Source of the DNA: Cupriavidus gilardii
GTDB taxonomy: Bacteria > Pseudomonadota > Gammaproteobacteria > Burkholderiales > Burkholderiaceae
Direction of reading: 5' to 3'
Length of the DNA stretch: 64,000 bases
NCBI RefSeq assembly: GCF_008801915.1
Contig: NZ_VZOV01000002.1
Span: forward strand, 496,001-560,000
In this document: piece by piece, positions 38,303-48,192 of the stretch
Position numbering within the stretch: the stretch's first letter is position 1
Layout: every line of letters starts with the position of its first letter
Notes under the pieces: model-generated
What the model was told of the DNA's origin: nothing
Databases searched by the model: none
Seen by the model: only the letters and a program-made list of their open reading frames with translations
Translations under genes and position numbers: made by a program

Positions 38303-40447
38303 TTACAGCGAAGGCGACGGCGACTGCGCCGTCGGCGGATCCTGCCGCAATTCCCGTTCCATGATCGCCGCGCGCGAGGCGATGGGCCGGGCGAAGAACC
38401 GCATCGCTCTCTCGAGCGTCAGGCCCCGGAAGGTTCGCTGGAACACGGAAGCGCAGACGTCGTCCAGTTGGCGGACCAGCGCGCCGGCCTCGGCAATGGC
38501 CGCGTTCCAGACCTGGCTGGCCTCGGCCCGCTCCGTGGGACTCGGCAGATCATCGAAGCGCAGGCTGTTGCCGTCGTCGAACAGCGCGCGTAGTCCGGTC
38601 ACGTGATTGCCAAGAAACCAGCCGCGTTCCATCGACATCGTGACGGCCAGCTGGTTCATCGCCCGGGCGGTGGCAAAGCGGCCGGCATGCAGGCCGCCCA
38701 TTTCCTCGAGCGCCAGCATCTCGCTGCGTACCTTTTCGAGCAACTGGAAGGCGCACAGAGCCTCGACCATGACCTCCTCCTTGTTCCCGGCCCCTTCGAT
38801 CCGGTTCGGATAGGGCTGCGCGAGCGCCGTCGAAAGGTGCTGCACATATCTCGCCGCCGTCCGTATGCGGCTCTCCGCCCAGGCCCGGCTCGCCTCCCAC
38901 TGTGGCCGTACGTCAATCGGCGGCACCTGCACCGCTTGCACTGACTGCACTGCCGAGGTCCCTGGGGCGCCCGCGTCGTCGACCACTTGGACGGTATCGT
39001 GAAGGGTCTGCGAGGCGCTGTCGCCGATCCCGAGGCCATAGGCGGACGGATCGCCCAGCCCGTCCGGGCCCTCCTCCATGTCGACCGAGTTGTACGACCC
39101 AATGGTCGAGGTGGATACCGTTCGGCTCAACCTGCGGTCGCTGGCCGGATCGCTTCCATTGTCGGCCGACGTGTCGACCGGCGTGTCGACCGCCGTGTCG
39201 ACCGGCATGTCGACCGGCATGTCGACCGGCGCCGCGTCCGCGGGGCGCTCCGCCGTGCCCGATGGATTCTTGCGCTCGAAGCCGAGGCGGTGCCACAGCT
39301 GTTCGATCATCTGATCGTGATCCAGGACTTCGTCCCAATCGCTGTCGTCATTGTCCACCACGTCGTCAGGCGCGTCGTCTGCGCTCGGATCGGGGGAGAT
39401 CAGCCGCGACGATACGGTGCGCGCCAGGCCGCCCTGCGCCGGCGCCCGCTCGCTGCCATGGTCGACCAGGCGCTTGGCCGCATCACACAGCTTGCTGTCC
39501 CGCACTGCCGCGCAAAAGTGGAACGCACCGATGTCGCCGCCACAGAGTTCCGTCAGCACGTCCGGCGGCAGCGGCGCCGAGAAGCCCGGATTGGCCTCGA
39601 GCCAATGGCTCATCCGGTTGCCAAGCTCGTCTATCAGACGGGCGAGATCCGGCTGCTGGTCAGGAAAGTGGCGATAGGCCTCCGGCCTGGCGAACACTTC
39701 CGCTGCGCCGAAGATGCTCGCGATCACGCCCACGGCCGCCGATGCACCGGTTCCCGCCGCACAGGCCGCGGTCAGCAGGAAGGACCCGCCCAGCGCAACG
39801 CCGGTCACGGCCACCGGCCACAGGATCACCGCCAGCGTGGCGGCACCGGCGATGCCCAGCAGTGCGCCCACGGCGAGCGCGATGATTTTGCCGATGCTGC
39901 GCTTTTGCACGTGGGGCGCGATCTCGTCTTGCAGCGACTGAAGCTTGTGCATCAGCGCCTGGCATTGCGTCGCGAGCTTCAGGTTGCGTGCCATCACCAC
40001 GGCGGTGTGCCGCTGCTGCGCCTGCGCGCCCGCCTCCCATGGCATGGTGGCGCGATGCTCGAGTTGCACGATGTCGCGCGCGGTGTTCAGCAGCGCCTCC
40101 AGGTCCTTGCCGCATTCTTCGAGTGTCTTTCTCAGCGGCTGCTTCTGGCTGGCCGGAATGGCCAGCGCGTCGATCGTTCGTTTCAGTTGATGCAAATGCT
40201 GTGCGCACTCCGCTGTCACCGCGCCGCCGATCGCGCCTTCCGCCTGCGCGAGCGTGTCGATCGGCACCTCGGGGGATGACGGGCCGGTCCGGTCGCCGAC
40301 ATGGTGTCGGCCGCCGGAAGTCAGGGACGGAAAGAGAATCGTGGTGATGGCGGGAGCGGACAGGGAGGGCACGATGAATCCGGAAGCGGGCGGTTGGACG
40401 AAGCGAAGCGAAAACAAAAGCCAGGAAGACGACGACGGCAATGCCAT
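38303..40447 (-). CDS. Unrecognised 714-residue protein with hydrophobic hairpin; candidate secreted effector or translocator
   Basis: I do not recognise a family. From the ATG at 40447 the protein has several parts. A Ser/hydrophobic N-terminus is followed by a helical, coiled-coil-like region (about residues 65-185; LHQLKRTIDALAIPASQKQP). Next comes a long hydrophobic segment (187-249) able to form two membrane helices (LAVGALLGIAGAATLAVILW and the stretch after it). An acidic region (DDVVDNDDSDWDE) and a Val-Asp-Met/Thr-Pro repeat (about 406-426) follow, and the C-terminal domain is helical. There is no signal peptide. A GTG at 40372 is an alternative start; neither start has a good ribosome site. 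This layout resembles proteins delivered by specialised secretion systems. It is divergent from an EspL/ShET2-like gene. Confidence 0.6.
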   Translation of the reverse strand: MALPSSSSWLLFSLRFVQPPASGFIVPSLSAPAITTILFPSLTSGGRHHVGDRTGPSSPEVPIDTLAQAEGAIGGAVTAECAQHLHQLKRTIDALAIPASQKQPLRKTLEECGKDLEALLNTARDIVQLEHRATMPWEAGAQAQQRHTAVVMARNLKLATQCQALMHKLQSLQDEIAPHVQKRSIGKIIALAVGALLGIAGAATLAVILWPVAVTGVALGGSFLLTAACAAGTGASAAVGVIASIFGAAEVFARPEAYRHFPDQQPDLARLIDELGNRMSHWLEANPGFSAPLPPDVLTELCGGDIGAFHFCAAVRDSKLCDAAKRLVDHGSERAPAQGGLARTVSSRLISPDPSADDAPDDVVDNDDSDWDEVLDHDQMIEQLWHRLGFERKNPSGTAERPADAAPVDMPVDMPVDTAVDTPVDTSADNGSDPASDRRLSRTVSTSTIGSYNSVDMEEGPDGLGDPSAYGLGIGDSASQTLHDTVQVVDDAGAPGTSAVQSVQAVQVPPIDVRPQWEASRAWAESRIRTAARYVQHLSTALAQPYPNRIEGAGNKEEVMVEALCAFQLLEKVRSEMLALEEMGGLHAGRFATARAMNQLAVTMSMERGWFLGNHVTGLRALFDDGNSLRFDDLPSPTERAEASQVWNAAIAEAGALVRQLDDVCASVFQRTFRGLTLERAMRFFARPIASRAAIMERELRQDPPTAQSPSPSL
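39171..39230. repeat. 12-bp minisatellite in the 714-codon gene
   Basis: Five units of RTGTCGACCGSC in tandem encode the VDMPVDMPVDTAVDTPVDT block. Two unit types (GTG- and ATG-initial) alternate, suggesting past expansion. Confidence 0.88.
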
Positions 40448-40590
40448 CGCCGATGCGCCGCAGGATCGCGCAAGTTATGTGCAATGGCTTTCATAAATCA
40501 ACAAGCAACTCGCGATAAGTGACACATGTCTCTTGAGCCATGCCGAGCCGTGGACGCATGCTGCTCGTCCGCCCTCTACCGGAGAACGTC
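40448..40590. promoter_or_regulatory. Shared intergenic region of the divergent pair
   Basis: A region with lower GC than its surroundings (notably about 40475-40535) between two divergent genes. It must hold both promoters. I looked for the TTCG-N16-TTCG plant-inducible/hrpII box and did not find one. Confidence 0.45.
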
Positions 40591-42315
40591 ATGCTGACTG
40601 CCTTCCCCCCCGCGAAATCGCAACCAGTGGTGGTGCGCTGCGCCGTGCCCGAGGCGCTGCGCGTCCGTGACGTGCGCCGGCTATTGTTGGCTCAAGGGGG
40701 TTGGCTGCAGTGCGGAAGCGATCGCTTCCGGATCCGTTGGGAAAACCAGCAGATCGTTGTGCGCAGCGCGACAGCGACCAAGCCGCAACGGCAGGCGTTG
40801 GCCGCGCTGCTGACCGAGAGGTACCACCAACGGTTCGAGGACCGCTTCCACTGGAAAACAGGCACCGACCGGCGGGTGCGGCTCAATGGCCGGGTCGCCT
40901 TCGCGCGGGGTCGCCCGTGCGGGCCGATTGCCTGCCGCCATCTGGCCGTCTTCTGGCTTGGACTGTTCCTCGAGGACCGGCCCGACGGCCCCGACTACTC
41001 CCGGCTGGCAACCCCACAGGCACTGCGGGACAACGTCCCGGTGGAGTACGACTACAGGGTGGTGCCGAACCCGCTGCAGCTCGGCAAGCTGCGTGTGGTG
41101 ATGAACGGGGACTGGGGCAAGGAGTTCGTCGCGCGGCTGGCCGACCTGGAGCGCCGCGGCGAAACGGCCACGACCCTGCTGGTGCTGACACCGGACCACG
41201 CGATGGCCGTCGGGCTGCGCATCGTGCGTCAGCCGCATCGCACGCTCCATGTGGTCGCCTTCTACGATCCCAACTACACGGCCACGCATCTCGAGGCCCG
41301 CTTCGACGACCTGGAAGCGGTACGCGCGCTGGAGGCGCGAGGCTTCACCGAGTTCGCGCCCGACTACCCGGCCTTCCTGCTGAAAACCCAGCCTGTGAGC
41401 ACGGTGGACGCCATGCTGATGATCGAGCTGGATAGGGCGACGCTGCGGCAGCTGCGCGACATCGACGTGACCCTGCCCGCGCAGCCGCGCCAATTGTCCG
41501 GCGCGTTGCCGCCGCTGACGGCCGATGCGTTGTGGTACCTGCTGCGTTATGGCTGCGATGACGCCGTCCGTCAGCTGGCGCCCGCCCTGCGCGCGCTGCC
41601 TGAGCAGGAACGCATCCGGCGGCTCGGTACCAACCGCTCCACCCAGCTGTTCTACGACATCATGTCGCTCGGCTTGCCATCGTCGGCCAGACTGTTTGGG
41701 GAGCTGATCGCCGACCTTCCGCTGGAGCAGCGGATCCACCTGCTGCAATCGCGGGCGGATTGCGGCACCACGGCCTTCGGTTACGCCGTGAAGGCGGGGC
41801 GCACCGAGATGTTCCGGCCATTCCTCGAACTGCTGCAGGCGCTGCTGCCGCCGGACCATCACTACGCCATGCTGGTGGCGGCCATGCCCGACGGCACCTC
41901 GGCCTTGTATCACGCGTTCAAGCACGGGCGTTTCGATACGCCGCCGGCGTATGCCGCCGCCTTGTCGTCGCTGCCGCCGATGCTTCTCGCTTCGCTGATG
42001 TGCGCCCGTTCGGCCGACAACGAAACGGGCCTGGAGGCGGCCGTGCGGAACGACGATCTGCTGACCGTCGGCAGTGTCGACAAGGTGCTGCCGCTGCTGC
42101 CGCCGCAGGCCTGCGTCTATCTGCTCAAGCCCGCGTGGCGGCTGATTCGACGGCTGAACGCGCAGGGGCGCCAGCAGTGGCTCGTCGAACAGAGGATGCG
42201 ATCGCATCTGGAGCGGTTCGCCCCGTCGCTGCTGCCGGGCAACGGCAGCGGTCGGGGCGGCCGCGCCAAGGCACCCTCCAAGGGGTGGTTGCGCTGGGAC
42301 CGGAAACTGGGCTGA
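40591..42315 (+). CDS. Putative cysteine-protease effector, EspL/OspD/ShET2-like, with ankyrin-like C-terminus
   Basis: 574 residues from the ATG at 40591, preceded by GGAG six bases away; an ATG at 40540 is in frame but less supported. A possible papain-like triad is Cys115 (GPIACRHLAVFWLGLFLE), His203 (LTPDHAMAVGLRI) and Asp226 (VVAFYDPNYTATH). The Cys-His and His-Asp spacings (88 and 23) are close to those I recall for the E. coli effector EspL (Cys47, His131, Asp153). The C-terminal 200 or so residues contain ankyrin-like units (CGTTAFGYAVKAGRTEMF, DGTSALYHAFKHGRFD), the same order as in EspL. There is no signal peptide, as expected for a type III substrate. No secretion apparatus is in this window, so delivery is unproven. 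Confidence 0.65.
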   Translation: MLTAFPPAKSQPVVVRCAVPEALRVRDVRRLLLAQGGWLQCGSDRFRIRWENQQIVVRSATATKPQRQALAALLTERYHQRFEDRFHWKTGTDRRVRLNGRVAFARGRPCGPIACRHLAVFWLGLFLEDRPDGPDYSRLATPQALRDNVPVEYDYRVVPNPLQLGKLRVVMNGDWGKEFVARLADLERRGETATTLLVLTPDHAMAVGLRIVRQPHRTLHVVAFYDPNYTATHLEARFDDLEAVRALEARGFTEFAPDYPAFLLKTQPVSTVDAMLMIELDRATLRQLRDIDVTLPAQPRQLSGALPPLTADALWYLLRYGCDDAVRQLAPALRALPEQERIRRLGTNRSTQLFYDIMSLGLPSSARLFGELIADLPLEQRIHLLQSRADCGTTAFGYAVKAGRTEMFRPFLELLQALLPPDHHYAMLVAAMPDGTSALYHAFKHGRFDTPPAYAAALSSLPPMLLASLMCARSADNETGLEAAVRNDDLLTVGSVDKVLPLLPPQACVYLLKPAWRLIRRLNAQGRQQWLVEQRMRSHLERFAPSLLPGNGSGRGGRAKAPSKGWLRWDRKLG

Positions 42316-42359
42316 CGCCGAACCGCCCTGAACCGCTGTCAGGACGATATCCGCCGATA

Positions 42360-43163
42360 TCAGGCCGACAGTTGCGGCTGACGCCGATACGCCCACCACA
42401 TCATCGCCGCGCCGCCGACGATCATCGGCAGGCTCAGCCACTGCCCCATCGAGAAGTTCAGCGCCAGCAGGCCGAGGAAGTTGTCCGGTTCGCGCGCGAA
42501 TTCGGCCAGGAAGCGGAACACGCCGTAGCCGAGCAGGAAGGCGCCCGAGACCGCGCCCATCGGCCGCGGATGGCGGGCAAACAGCCACAGGATCACGAAC
42601 AGCGCGACGCCTTCGCCAGCGAACTGGTACAGCTGCGACGGATGGCGCGCGATGTTGTCGCCGGCCTGCGGAAAGATCATGCCCCACGGCAGATCGGTCG
42701 GACGGCCCCACAGCTCGCCATTGATGAAGTTGCCCAGGCGCCCGGCGGCCAGCCCGCACGGAATCATCGGCGCGATGAAGTCGGTCACTTCCATCCAATG
42801 CCGGCCGCGCACCTTCGAGAACACCCACATCGCGATCACGACGCCCAGGAAGCCGCCGTGGAACGCCATGCCGCCCTCCCACAGCTTGAAGATATCGAGC
42901 GGATGCGACAGGTAGAACGACGGCTTGTAGAACAGCACGTAGCCAAGGCGGCCGCCGAGGATCACGCCGAGCACGCCGTAGAACAGCAGGTCGTCGATGT
43001 CGCGGGTGCTCCAGCCCTGTGCCGCGACATGCGGCTGACGCAGGCGGATCCGGCCGAACCACATGAACATGATGAAACCGGCCAGATACATCAGCCCATA
43101 CCAGCGGATCGCCAGCGGGCCCAGATGGATGGCGATGGGATCGAAGTTCGGATGAATCAGCAT
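42360..43163 (-). CDS. lgt: Prolipoprotein diacylglyceryl transferase
   Basis: Inner-membrane enzyme adding diacylglycerol to the lipobox Cys of prolipoproteins. 267 residues, about seven hydrophobic helices. The Lgt signature is intact ([20 protein letters not shown]), with the catalytic-region [26 protein letters not shown] and [12 protein letters not shown]. It is convergent with the effector-like gene (44 bp gap) and followed upstream by a LysR gene on the same strand. Confidence 0.96.
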   Translation of the reverse strand: MLIHPNFDPIAIHLGPLAIRWYGLMYLAGFIMFMWFGRIRLRQPHVAAQGWSTRDIDDLLFYGVLGVILGGRLGYVLFYKPSFYLSHPLDIFKLWEGGMAFHGGFLGVVIAMWVFSKVRGRHWMEVTDFIAPMIPCGLAAGRLGNFINGELWGRPTDLPWGMIFPQAGDNIARHPSQLYQFAGEGVALFVILWLFARHPRPMGAVSGAFLLGYGVFRFLAEFAREPDNFLGLLALNFSMGQWLSLPMIVGGAAMMWWAYRRQPQLSA

Positions 43164-43215
43164 GCGGGTCTATCGCTTGGCGTTGTCGGATGTTGTCGGA
43201 GGAATGGAATCGGGA

Positions 43216-44262
43216 TCAGAGGCCGGGCTTCGGCTTCGGCTCGGGCTTGGCCTTCGAGTTCGACGCGGGCCCCGCTGTGCGGCGCTTCGCTGTGCCGCCG
43301 CCGGGCCGCGCGGCCGGCGCCAGCGCCGATGCGATCTCGATGAACGAGCGCAGCACCGGACTGGGTCCGGCCGCGCCGTTGTCGCGCCAGGCGAGGCCTG
43401 TCTCGATCTGCGGCACCGCGCCGCGCAATGCCAGATAGGACACGCCGGTGCGCCGCAGGTTGCATAGCGAGGCGGGCACCAGCGCGACGCCGATGCCGGC
43501 GGACACCAGGCTGACGATGGTCTGCATCTGGATCGCTTCCTGCGCGATCACCGGCGCGAAGCCGTCGCGCGCATAGTAACCGGTAATGATGTCATGAAAC
43601 GCCGGCGCGCTTCGGCGCGGGAACAGGATCAGCGGCTCGTGCGCAAAATCGGCCAGCGCAACGGCGCCCGACGGCGCGCCATCCGGCCGTGCGGCATCTG
43701 CCTGCGCAGCGTGGCCGCGCCTGCCCGGCGGCCGCCAGTCCTGCGGCACGGCCAGCACCAGCGGCTCGCGCACCAGCGGCAGGTACGACAGGCCGTGCGG
43801 CAAGGCCGGCATCTGCGGGCGGATCACCAGCCCCGCGTCGATCTGCCCTTCGGCCAGCGCATCGAGCTGGATATCGCTGGTGGCCTCGCGCAGCTGCAGC
43901 TGGACTTCGGGATGCCGCGCGCGAAAGCGCCGCAGCAGGTCGGGCAGGATGCCGTAGTCCGCGGTGCTGACGAAGGCCAGCGACAGCGTGCCGACCTCGC
44001 CGCGGGCCAGCCGCTGCGCCAGCGCGGGCAGGCCAGCCGCGTCGGCCAGTACCCGCCGCACTTCGGGCAGCCACTGCTGCCCGGCCGGCGTCAGCGCGAC
44101 CGAGCGCCGCGTCCGTACGAACAGCTGCACGCCGATCTCTTCCTCCAGCGCCTGGATCTGCTGCGACAGCGGCGGCTGCGTCATGGCCAGGCGCTCGGCG
44201 GCGCGGCCGAAGTGCAATTCCTCGGCAACGGTAACGAAATAGCGCAGCTGGCGCAGATCCAC
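43216..44262 (-). CDS. LysR family regulator, divergent from ilvD
   Basis: 348 residues from a GTG at 44262, chosen for the GGGAG site five bases upstream and because the protein then begins directly with the helix-turn-helix (VDLRQLRYFVTVAEELHFGR, LAMTQPPLSQQIQALEEEIG). The effector domain follows. The C-terminus has a Lys/Pro-rich tail (SNSKAKPEPKPKPGL) absent from most family members. It is divergent from the first ilvD gene and probably controls it. Confidence 0.9.
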   Translation of the reverse strand: MDLRQLRYFVTVAEELHFGRAAERLAMTQPPLSQQIQALEEEIGVQLFVRTRRSVALTPAGQQWLPEVRRVLADAAGLPALAQRLARGEVGTLSLAFVSTADYGILPDLLRRFRARHPEVQLQLREATSDIQLDALAEGQIDAGLVIRPQMPALPHGLSYLPLVREPLVLAVPQDWRPPGRRGHAAQADAARPDGAPSGAVALADFAHEPLILFPRRSAPAFHDIITGYYARDGFAPVIAQEAIQMQTIVSLVSAGIGVALVPASLCNLRRTGVSYLALRGAVPQIETGLAWRDNGAAGPSPVLRSFIEIASALAPAARPGGGTAKRRTAGPASNSKAKPEPKPKPGL

Positions 44263-44334
44263 GCGGACTCCCGGCGCGGCGACAAGCCACGCGCTTGATA
44301 GGAAAAACGACTCAATAAGGCACGAATAATATAT

Positions 44335-44363
44335 TTGACACACAAAAAGGCAAGCGGCATGCT
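44335..44363 (+). promoter_or_regulatory. Candidate promoter of the first ilvD gene
   Basis: Perfect TTGACA at 44335-44340, a 17-bp spacer and CATGCT at 44358-44363. The AT-rich stretch just upstream (about 44300-44334) is where the divergent LysR protein would bind. Confidence 0.6.
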
Positions 44364-44422
44364 GTCGCCCACAACAAAGGCAGCGCCCACGGGCGCGACG
44401 CATTCCATCCCCGGAGATCCCC

Positions 44423-46096
44423 ATGGCCTACAACCGACGCTCGCAGAACATCACGCAAGGCGTGGCGCGCTCGCCCAATCGCTCGATGTATTACGCGCTG
44501 GGCTATCAGAAGGAAGACTTCGACAAGCCGATGGTCGGCATCGCCAATGGCCACTCGACCATCACGCCGTGCAACGCCGGCCTGCAGCGACTGGCCGACG
44601 CCGCGGTCGATGCGATCAAGGCGTCCGGCGCGAATCCGCAGATCTTCGGCACGCCGACGATCTCGGACGGCATGTCGATGGGCACCGAGGGCATGAAGTA
44701 CTCGCTGATCTCGCGCGAGGTCATCGCCGACTGCATCGAGACCGCGGCGCAGGGCCAGTGGATGGACGGCGTGGTCGTCATCGGCGGCTGCGACAAGAAC
44801 ATGCCGGGCGGCATGATCGCGCTGGCGCGCACCAATGTGCCGGGCATCTACGTCTATGGCGGCACCATCAAGCCGGGCAACTGGAAGGGCAAGGACCTGA
44901 CCATCGTGTCCTCGTTCGAGGCGGTCGGCGAGTTCACCGCGGGCCGGATGAGCCAGGAGGACTTCGAGGGCGTCGAGAAGAACGCATGCCCGTCGACCGG
45001 CTCTTGCGGCGGCATGTATACGGCGAACACGATGAGCTCGTCGTTCGAGGCGCTGGGCATGTCGCTGCTGTATTCGTCGACGATGGCCAATCCCGATCAG
45101 GAGAAGGTCGACAGCGCCGCGGAATCGGCGCGCGTGCTGGTCGAGGCGATCAAGCGTGACATCAAGCCGCGCGACATCATCACGCGCCAGTCGATCGAGA
45201 ACGCGGTCAGCCTGATCATGGCGACCGGCGGCTCGACCAACGCGGTGCTGCACTACCTGGCGATCGCGCACGCGGCCGAGGTCGAATGGACCATCGACGA
45301 TTTCGAGCGGATCCGCCGCAAGGTGCCGGTGATCTGCAACCTGAAGCCGTCGGGCCAGTACGTCGCCACCGACCTGCACCGCGCCGGCGGCATTCCGCAG
45401 GTGATGAAGATCCTGCTGAACGCGGGCCTGTTGCACGGCGACTGCCTGACCATCACCGGCCGCACGCTGGCCGAGGAACTCGAGCACGTACCCGACCAGC
45501 CGCGCGCCGACCAGGACGTGATCCTGCCGATCGACAAGGCGCTGTACAAGGAGGGCCATCTGGCCATCCTGAAGGGCAACCTCGCCGAGGAAGGCGCGGT
45601 GGCCAAGATCACCGGCCTGAAGAACCCGGTGATCACCGGCCCGGCACGCGTGTTCGACGACGAGCAGAGCGCGATGGATGCGATCCTGGCCGACAGGATC
45701 CAGGCGGGCGATGTGCTGGTGCTGCGCTATCTCGGCCCCAAGGGCGGCCCCGGCATGCCCGAAATGCTGGCGCCGACGTCGGCGATCATCGGCAAGGGGC
45801 TCGGCGAATCGGTCGGCTTCATCACCGACGGCCGCTTCTCGGGCGGCACCTGGGGCATGGTGGTCGGCCACGTCGCACCGGAAGCCTATGTCGGCGGCAC
45901 CATCGCGCTGGTCCAGGAAGGCGACTCGATCACGATCGACGCACACCAGCTGCTGCTGCAGCTGAACGTCAGCGACGACGAACTGGCGCGCCGCCGTGCC
46001 GCCTGGAAACAGCCGGCGCCGCGCTATACGCGCGGCGTGCTGGCCAAGTTCGCGAAGCTGGCGTCGACGGCCAGCAAGGGGGCGGTCACCGACTGA
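44423..46096 (+). CDS. ilvD: Dihydroxy-acid dehydratase, 557-residue type
   Basis: Dehydrates 2,3-dihydroxy-isovalerate and -methylvalerate in valine, leucine and isoleucine synthesis. The cluster-binding Cys are seen in [36 protein letters not shown] and an N-terminal [16 protein letters not shown]-like [18 protein letters not shown] is at the C-terminus. The length and the TPCN motif match the [2Fe-2S], oxygen-stable class. It is divergent from a LysR gene and has its own terminator, so it is regulated separately from the second copy. Confidence 0.93.
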   Translation: MAYNRRSQNITQGVARSPNRSMYYALGYQKEDFDKPMVGIANGHSTITPCNAGLQRLADAAVDAIKASGANPQIFGTPTISDGMSMGTEGMKYSLISREVIADCIETAAQGQWMDGVVVIGGCDKNMPGGMIALARTNVPGIYVYGGTIKPGNWKGKDLTIVSSFEAVGEFTAGRMSQEDFEGVEKNACPSTGSCGGMYTANTMSSSFEALGMSLLYSSTMANPDQEKVDSAAESARVLVEAIKRDIKPRDIITRQSIENAVSLIMATGGSTNAVLHYLAIAHAAEVEWTIDDFERIRRKVPVICNLKPSGQYVATDLHRAGGIPQVMKILLNAGLLHGDCLTITGRTLAEELEHVPDQPRADQDVILPIDKALYKEGHLAILKGNLAEEGAVAKITGLKNPVITGPARVFDDEQSAMDAILADRIQAGDVLVLRYLGPKGGPGMPEMLAPTSAIIGKGLGESVGFITDGRFSGGTWGMVVGHVAPEAYVGGTIALVQEGDSITIDAHQLLLQLNVSDDELARRRAAWKQPAPRYTRGVLAKFAKLASTASKGAVTD

Positions 46097-46172
46097 AGCC
46101 GGACGGCGGTGCGGCGGCAACGACCGCCTCGCCCGCCCGATCGGCCGGACCGGTCCGATCCCATTCGAATTC

Positions 46173-46202
46173 GAAGCCTGCGCGTTCGCGGGCTTCTTTT
46201 TT
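46173..46202 (+). terminator. Intrinsic terminator after the first ilvD
   Basis: GAAGCCTGCG pairs with CGCGGGCTTC across a short loop and is followed by six T residues. It separates the two dehydratase genes. Confidence 0.88.
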
Positions 46203-46253
46203 GCGGCTCGCGCCGCGGCGTGTTTACGCCATTTCATTACCGCAGCCATCACG

Positions 46254-48113
46254 ATGCCCACCTACCGCTCCAAGACCTCCACCGCCGGCCGCAACATGGC
46301 AGGCGCGCGCTCCCTTTGGCGCGCGACCGGCATGAAAGACGAGGACTTTTCCAAGCCGATCGTCGCCGTCGTCAATTCCTTTACGCAGTTCGTTCCCGGG
46401 CACGTGCACCTGAAGGACCTGGGCCAGCTGGTGGCGCGCGAGATCGAGGCGGCGGGCGGCGTCGCCAAGGAATTCAACACCATCGCGGTCGATGACGGCA
46501 TCGCGATGGGCCACGACGGCATGCTGTACTCGCTGCCCAGCCGCGACATCATCGCGGACTCGGTCGAATACATGGTCAACGCGCACTGCGCCGACGCGAT
46601 GGTCTGCATCTCGAACTGCGACAAGATCACGCCGGGCATGCTGATGGCCGCGATGCGGCTGAACATCCCGGTGATCTTCGTCTCGGGCGGTCCGATGGAA
46701 GCCGGCAAGACGCGGCTGGCAAACCCGGTCACCAAGACCATCGAGCTCAAGAAGCTGGACCTGGTCGACGCGATGGTGATCGCGGCCGACCCGTCCTATT
46801 CGGACGCGGACGTGGCCGAGGTCGAACGCTCGGCTTGTCCGACCTGCGGCTCCTGCTCCGGCATGTTCACCGCCAACTCGATGAACTGCCTGACCGAGGC
46901 GCTGGGCCTGTCGCTGCCGGGCAATGGCACGGTGGTGGCGACGCACGCCGACCGCGAGCAGCTGTTCAAGCGTGCCGGCCGCCGCATCGTCGAACTGGCC
47001 CGCCAGCACTACGAGCAGGAGGATGCGCGCGTGCTGCCGCGCTCGGTCGGCTTCAAGGCCTTCGAGAATGCGATGACGCTGGACATCGCGATGGGCGGCT
47101 CGACCAACACGATCCTGCATCTGCTGGCGATCGCGCGCGAAGCGGAGATCGACTTCACGATGGCCGACATCGACCGTCTGTCGCGGGTCGTGCCGCAGCT
47201 GTGCAAGGTCGCGCCCAACACCAACAAGTACCACATCGAGGATGTGCACCGCGCCGGCGGCATCATGGCCATCCTGGGCGAACTCGAGCGCGCCGGCAAG
47301 CTGCACACCGATGTGCCGACCGTGCATGCGCCGACGCTGAAGGACGCGCTCGAGCAATGGGATATCGTCCGCACCCGCGACGAAGCGGTCCGCAACTTCT
47401 ACCTGGCCGGACCGGCCGGCATTCCGACCCAGGTCGCATTCAGCCAGAACACGCGCTGGCCGAGCCTGGACTTGGACCGCGCCGAGGGCTGCATCCGCTC
47501 GTACGAGCATGCGTTCTCGAAGGAAGGCGGCCTGGCGGTGCTGACCGGCAACATCGCGGTCGACGGCTGCGTCGTCAAGACCGCCGGCGTCGACGAAAGC
47601 ATCCTGGTGTTCGAGGGCACCGCCCACGTCACCGAATCGCAGGACGAGGCGGTCGAGAACATCCTGAACGACAAGGTCAAGGCGGGCGACGTGGTCATCG
47701 TGCGCTATGAAGGCCCGAAGGGCGGTCCTGGCATGCAGGAGATGCTGTATCCGACCAGCTACATCAAGTCCAAGGGCCTGGGCAAGGCCTGCGCGCTGTT
47801 GACCGACGGCCGCTTCTCGGGCGGCACCTCGGGCCTGTCGATCGGCCACTGCTCGCCGGAAGCGGCGGCCGGCGGCGCGATCGGCCTGGTGCGCGACGGC
47901 GACCGGATCCGCATCGACATCCCCAATCGCAGGATCGACGTGCTGCTGTCCGACGAGGAACTGGCGCGGCGCCGCGAGGAGCAGAACGCCAAGGGCTGGA
48001 AGCCCGCCAAGCCGCGCCCGCGCAAGGTCTCCGCGGCCCTGAAGGCCTACGCCAAGCTGGTGATGTCGGCCGACAAGGGCGCGGTACGCGATCTGTCGCT
48101 GCTGGACGACTGA
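46254..48113 (+). CDS. ilvD: Dihydroxy-acid dehydratase, 619-residue E. coli type
   Basis: Second enzyme of the same reaction class, on the same strand. 619 residues, the length of E. coli IlvD. Cluster-binding motifs: [19 protein letters not shown] and [20 protein letters not shown]. The C-terminal [20 protein letters not shown] is typical. The extra Cys pattern and length fit the oxygen-sensitive [4Fe-4S] form. A terminator lies on each side, so it is a monocistronic unit; no strong promoter is evident in the 50 bp after the preceding terminator. Confidence 0.95.
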   Translation: MPTYRSKTSTAGRNMAGARSLWRATGMKDEDFSKPIVAVVNSFTQFVPGHVHLKDLGQLVAREIEAAGGVAKEFNTIAVDDGIAMGHDGMLYSLPSRDIIADSVEYMVNAHCADAMVCISNCDKITPGMLMAAMRLNIPVIFVSGGPMEAGKTRLANPVTKTIELKKLDLVDAMVIAADPSYSDADVAEVERSACPTCGSCSGMFTANSMNCLTEALGLSLPGNGTVVATHADREQLFKRAGRRIVELARQHYEQEDARVLPRSVGFKAFENAMTLDIAMGGSTNTILHLLAIAREAEIDFTMADIDRLSRVVPQLCKVAPNTNKYHIEDVHRAGGIMAILGELERAGKLHTDVPTVHAPTLKDALEQWDIVRTRDEAVRNFYLAGPAGIPTQVAFSQNTRWPSLDLDRAEGCIRSYEHAFSKEGGLAVLTGNIAVDGCVVKTAGVDESILVFEGTAHVTESQDEAVENILNDKVKAGDVVIVRYEGPKGGPGMQEMLYPTSYIKSKGLGKACALLTDGRFSGGTSGLSIGHCSPEAAAGGAIGLVRDGDRIRIDIPNRRIDVLLSDEELARRREEQNAKGWKPAKPRPRKVSAALKAYAKLVMSADKGAVRDLSLLDD

Positions 48114-48136
48114 TCCCGACCCCGACGCGCCGCAAG

Positions 48137-48163
48137 GCCGCCCTTCGGGGCGGCTTTTTTTTT
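48137..48163 (+). terminator. Intrinsic terminator after the second ilvD
   Basis: GCCGCCC and GGGCGGC form a 7-bp stem with a UUCG tetraloop, followed by nine T residues. It faces the convergent tetR gene. Confidence 0.93.
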
Positions 48164-48192
48164 GCTGATCGATGCTCGGCCAGCGACAGGCT

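Noticed and set aside
40448-40590. Plant-inducible (PIP/hrpII) promoter box for the effector-like genes
   Set aside because: I scanned both strands by eye for TTCG-N16-TTCG and found no match, so type III co-regulation is not supported by the promoter.
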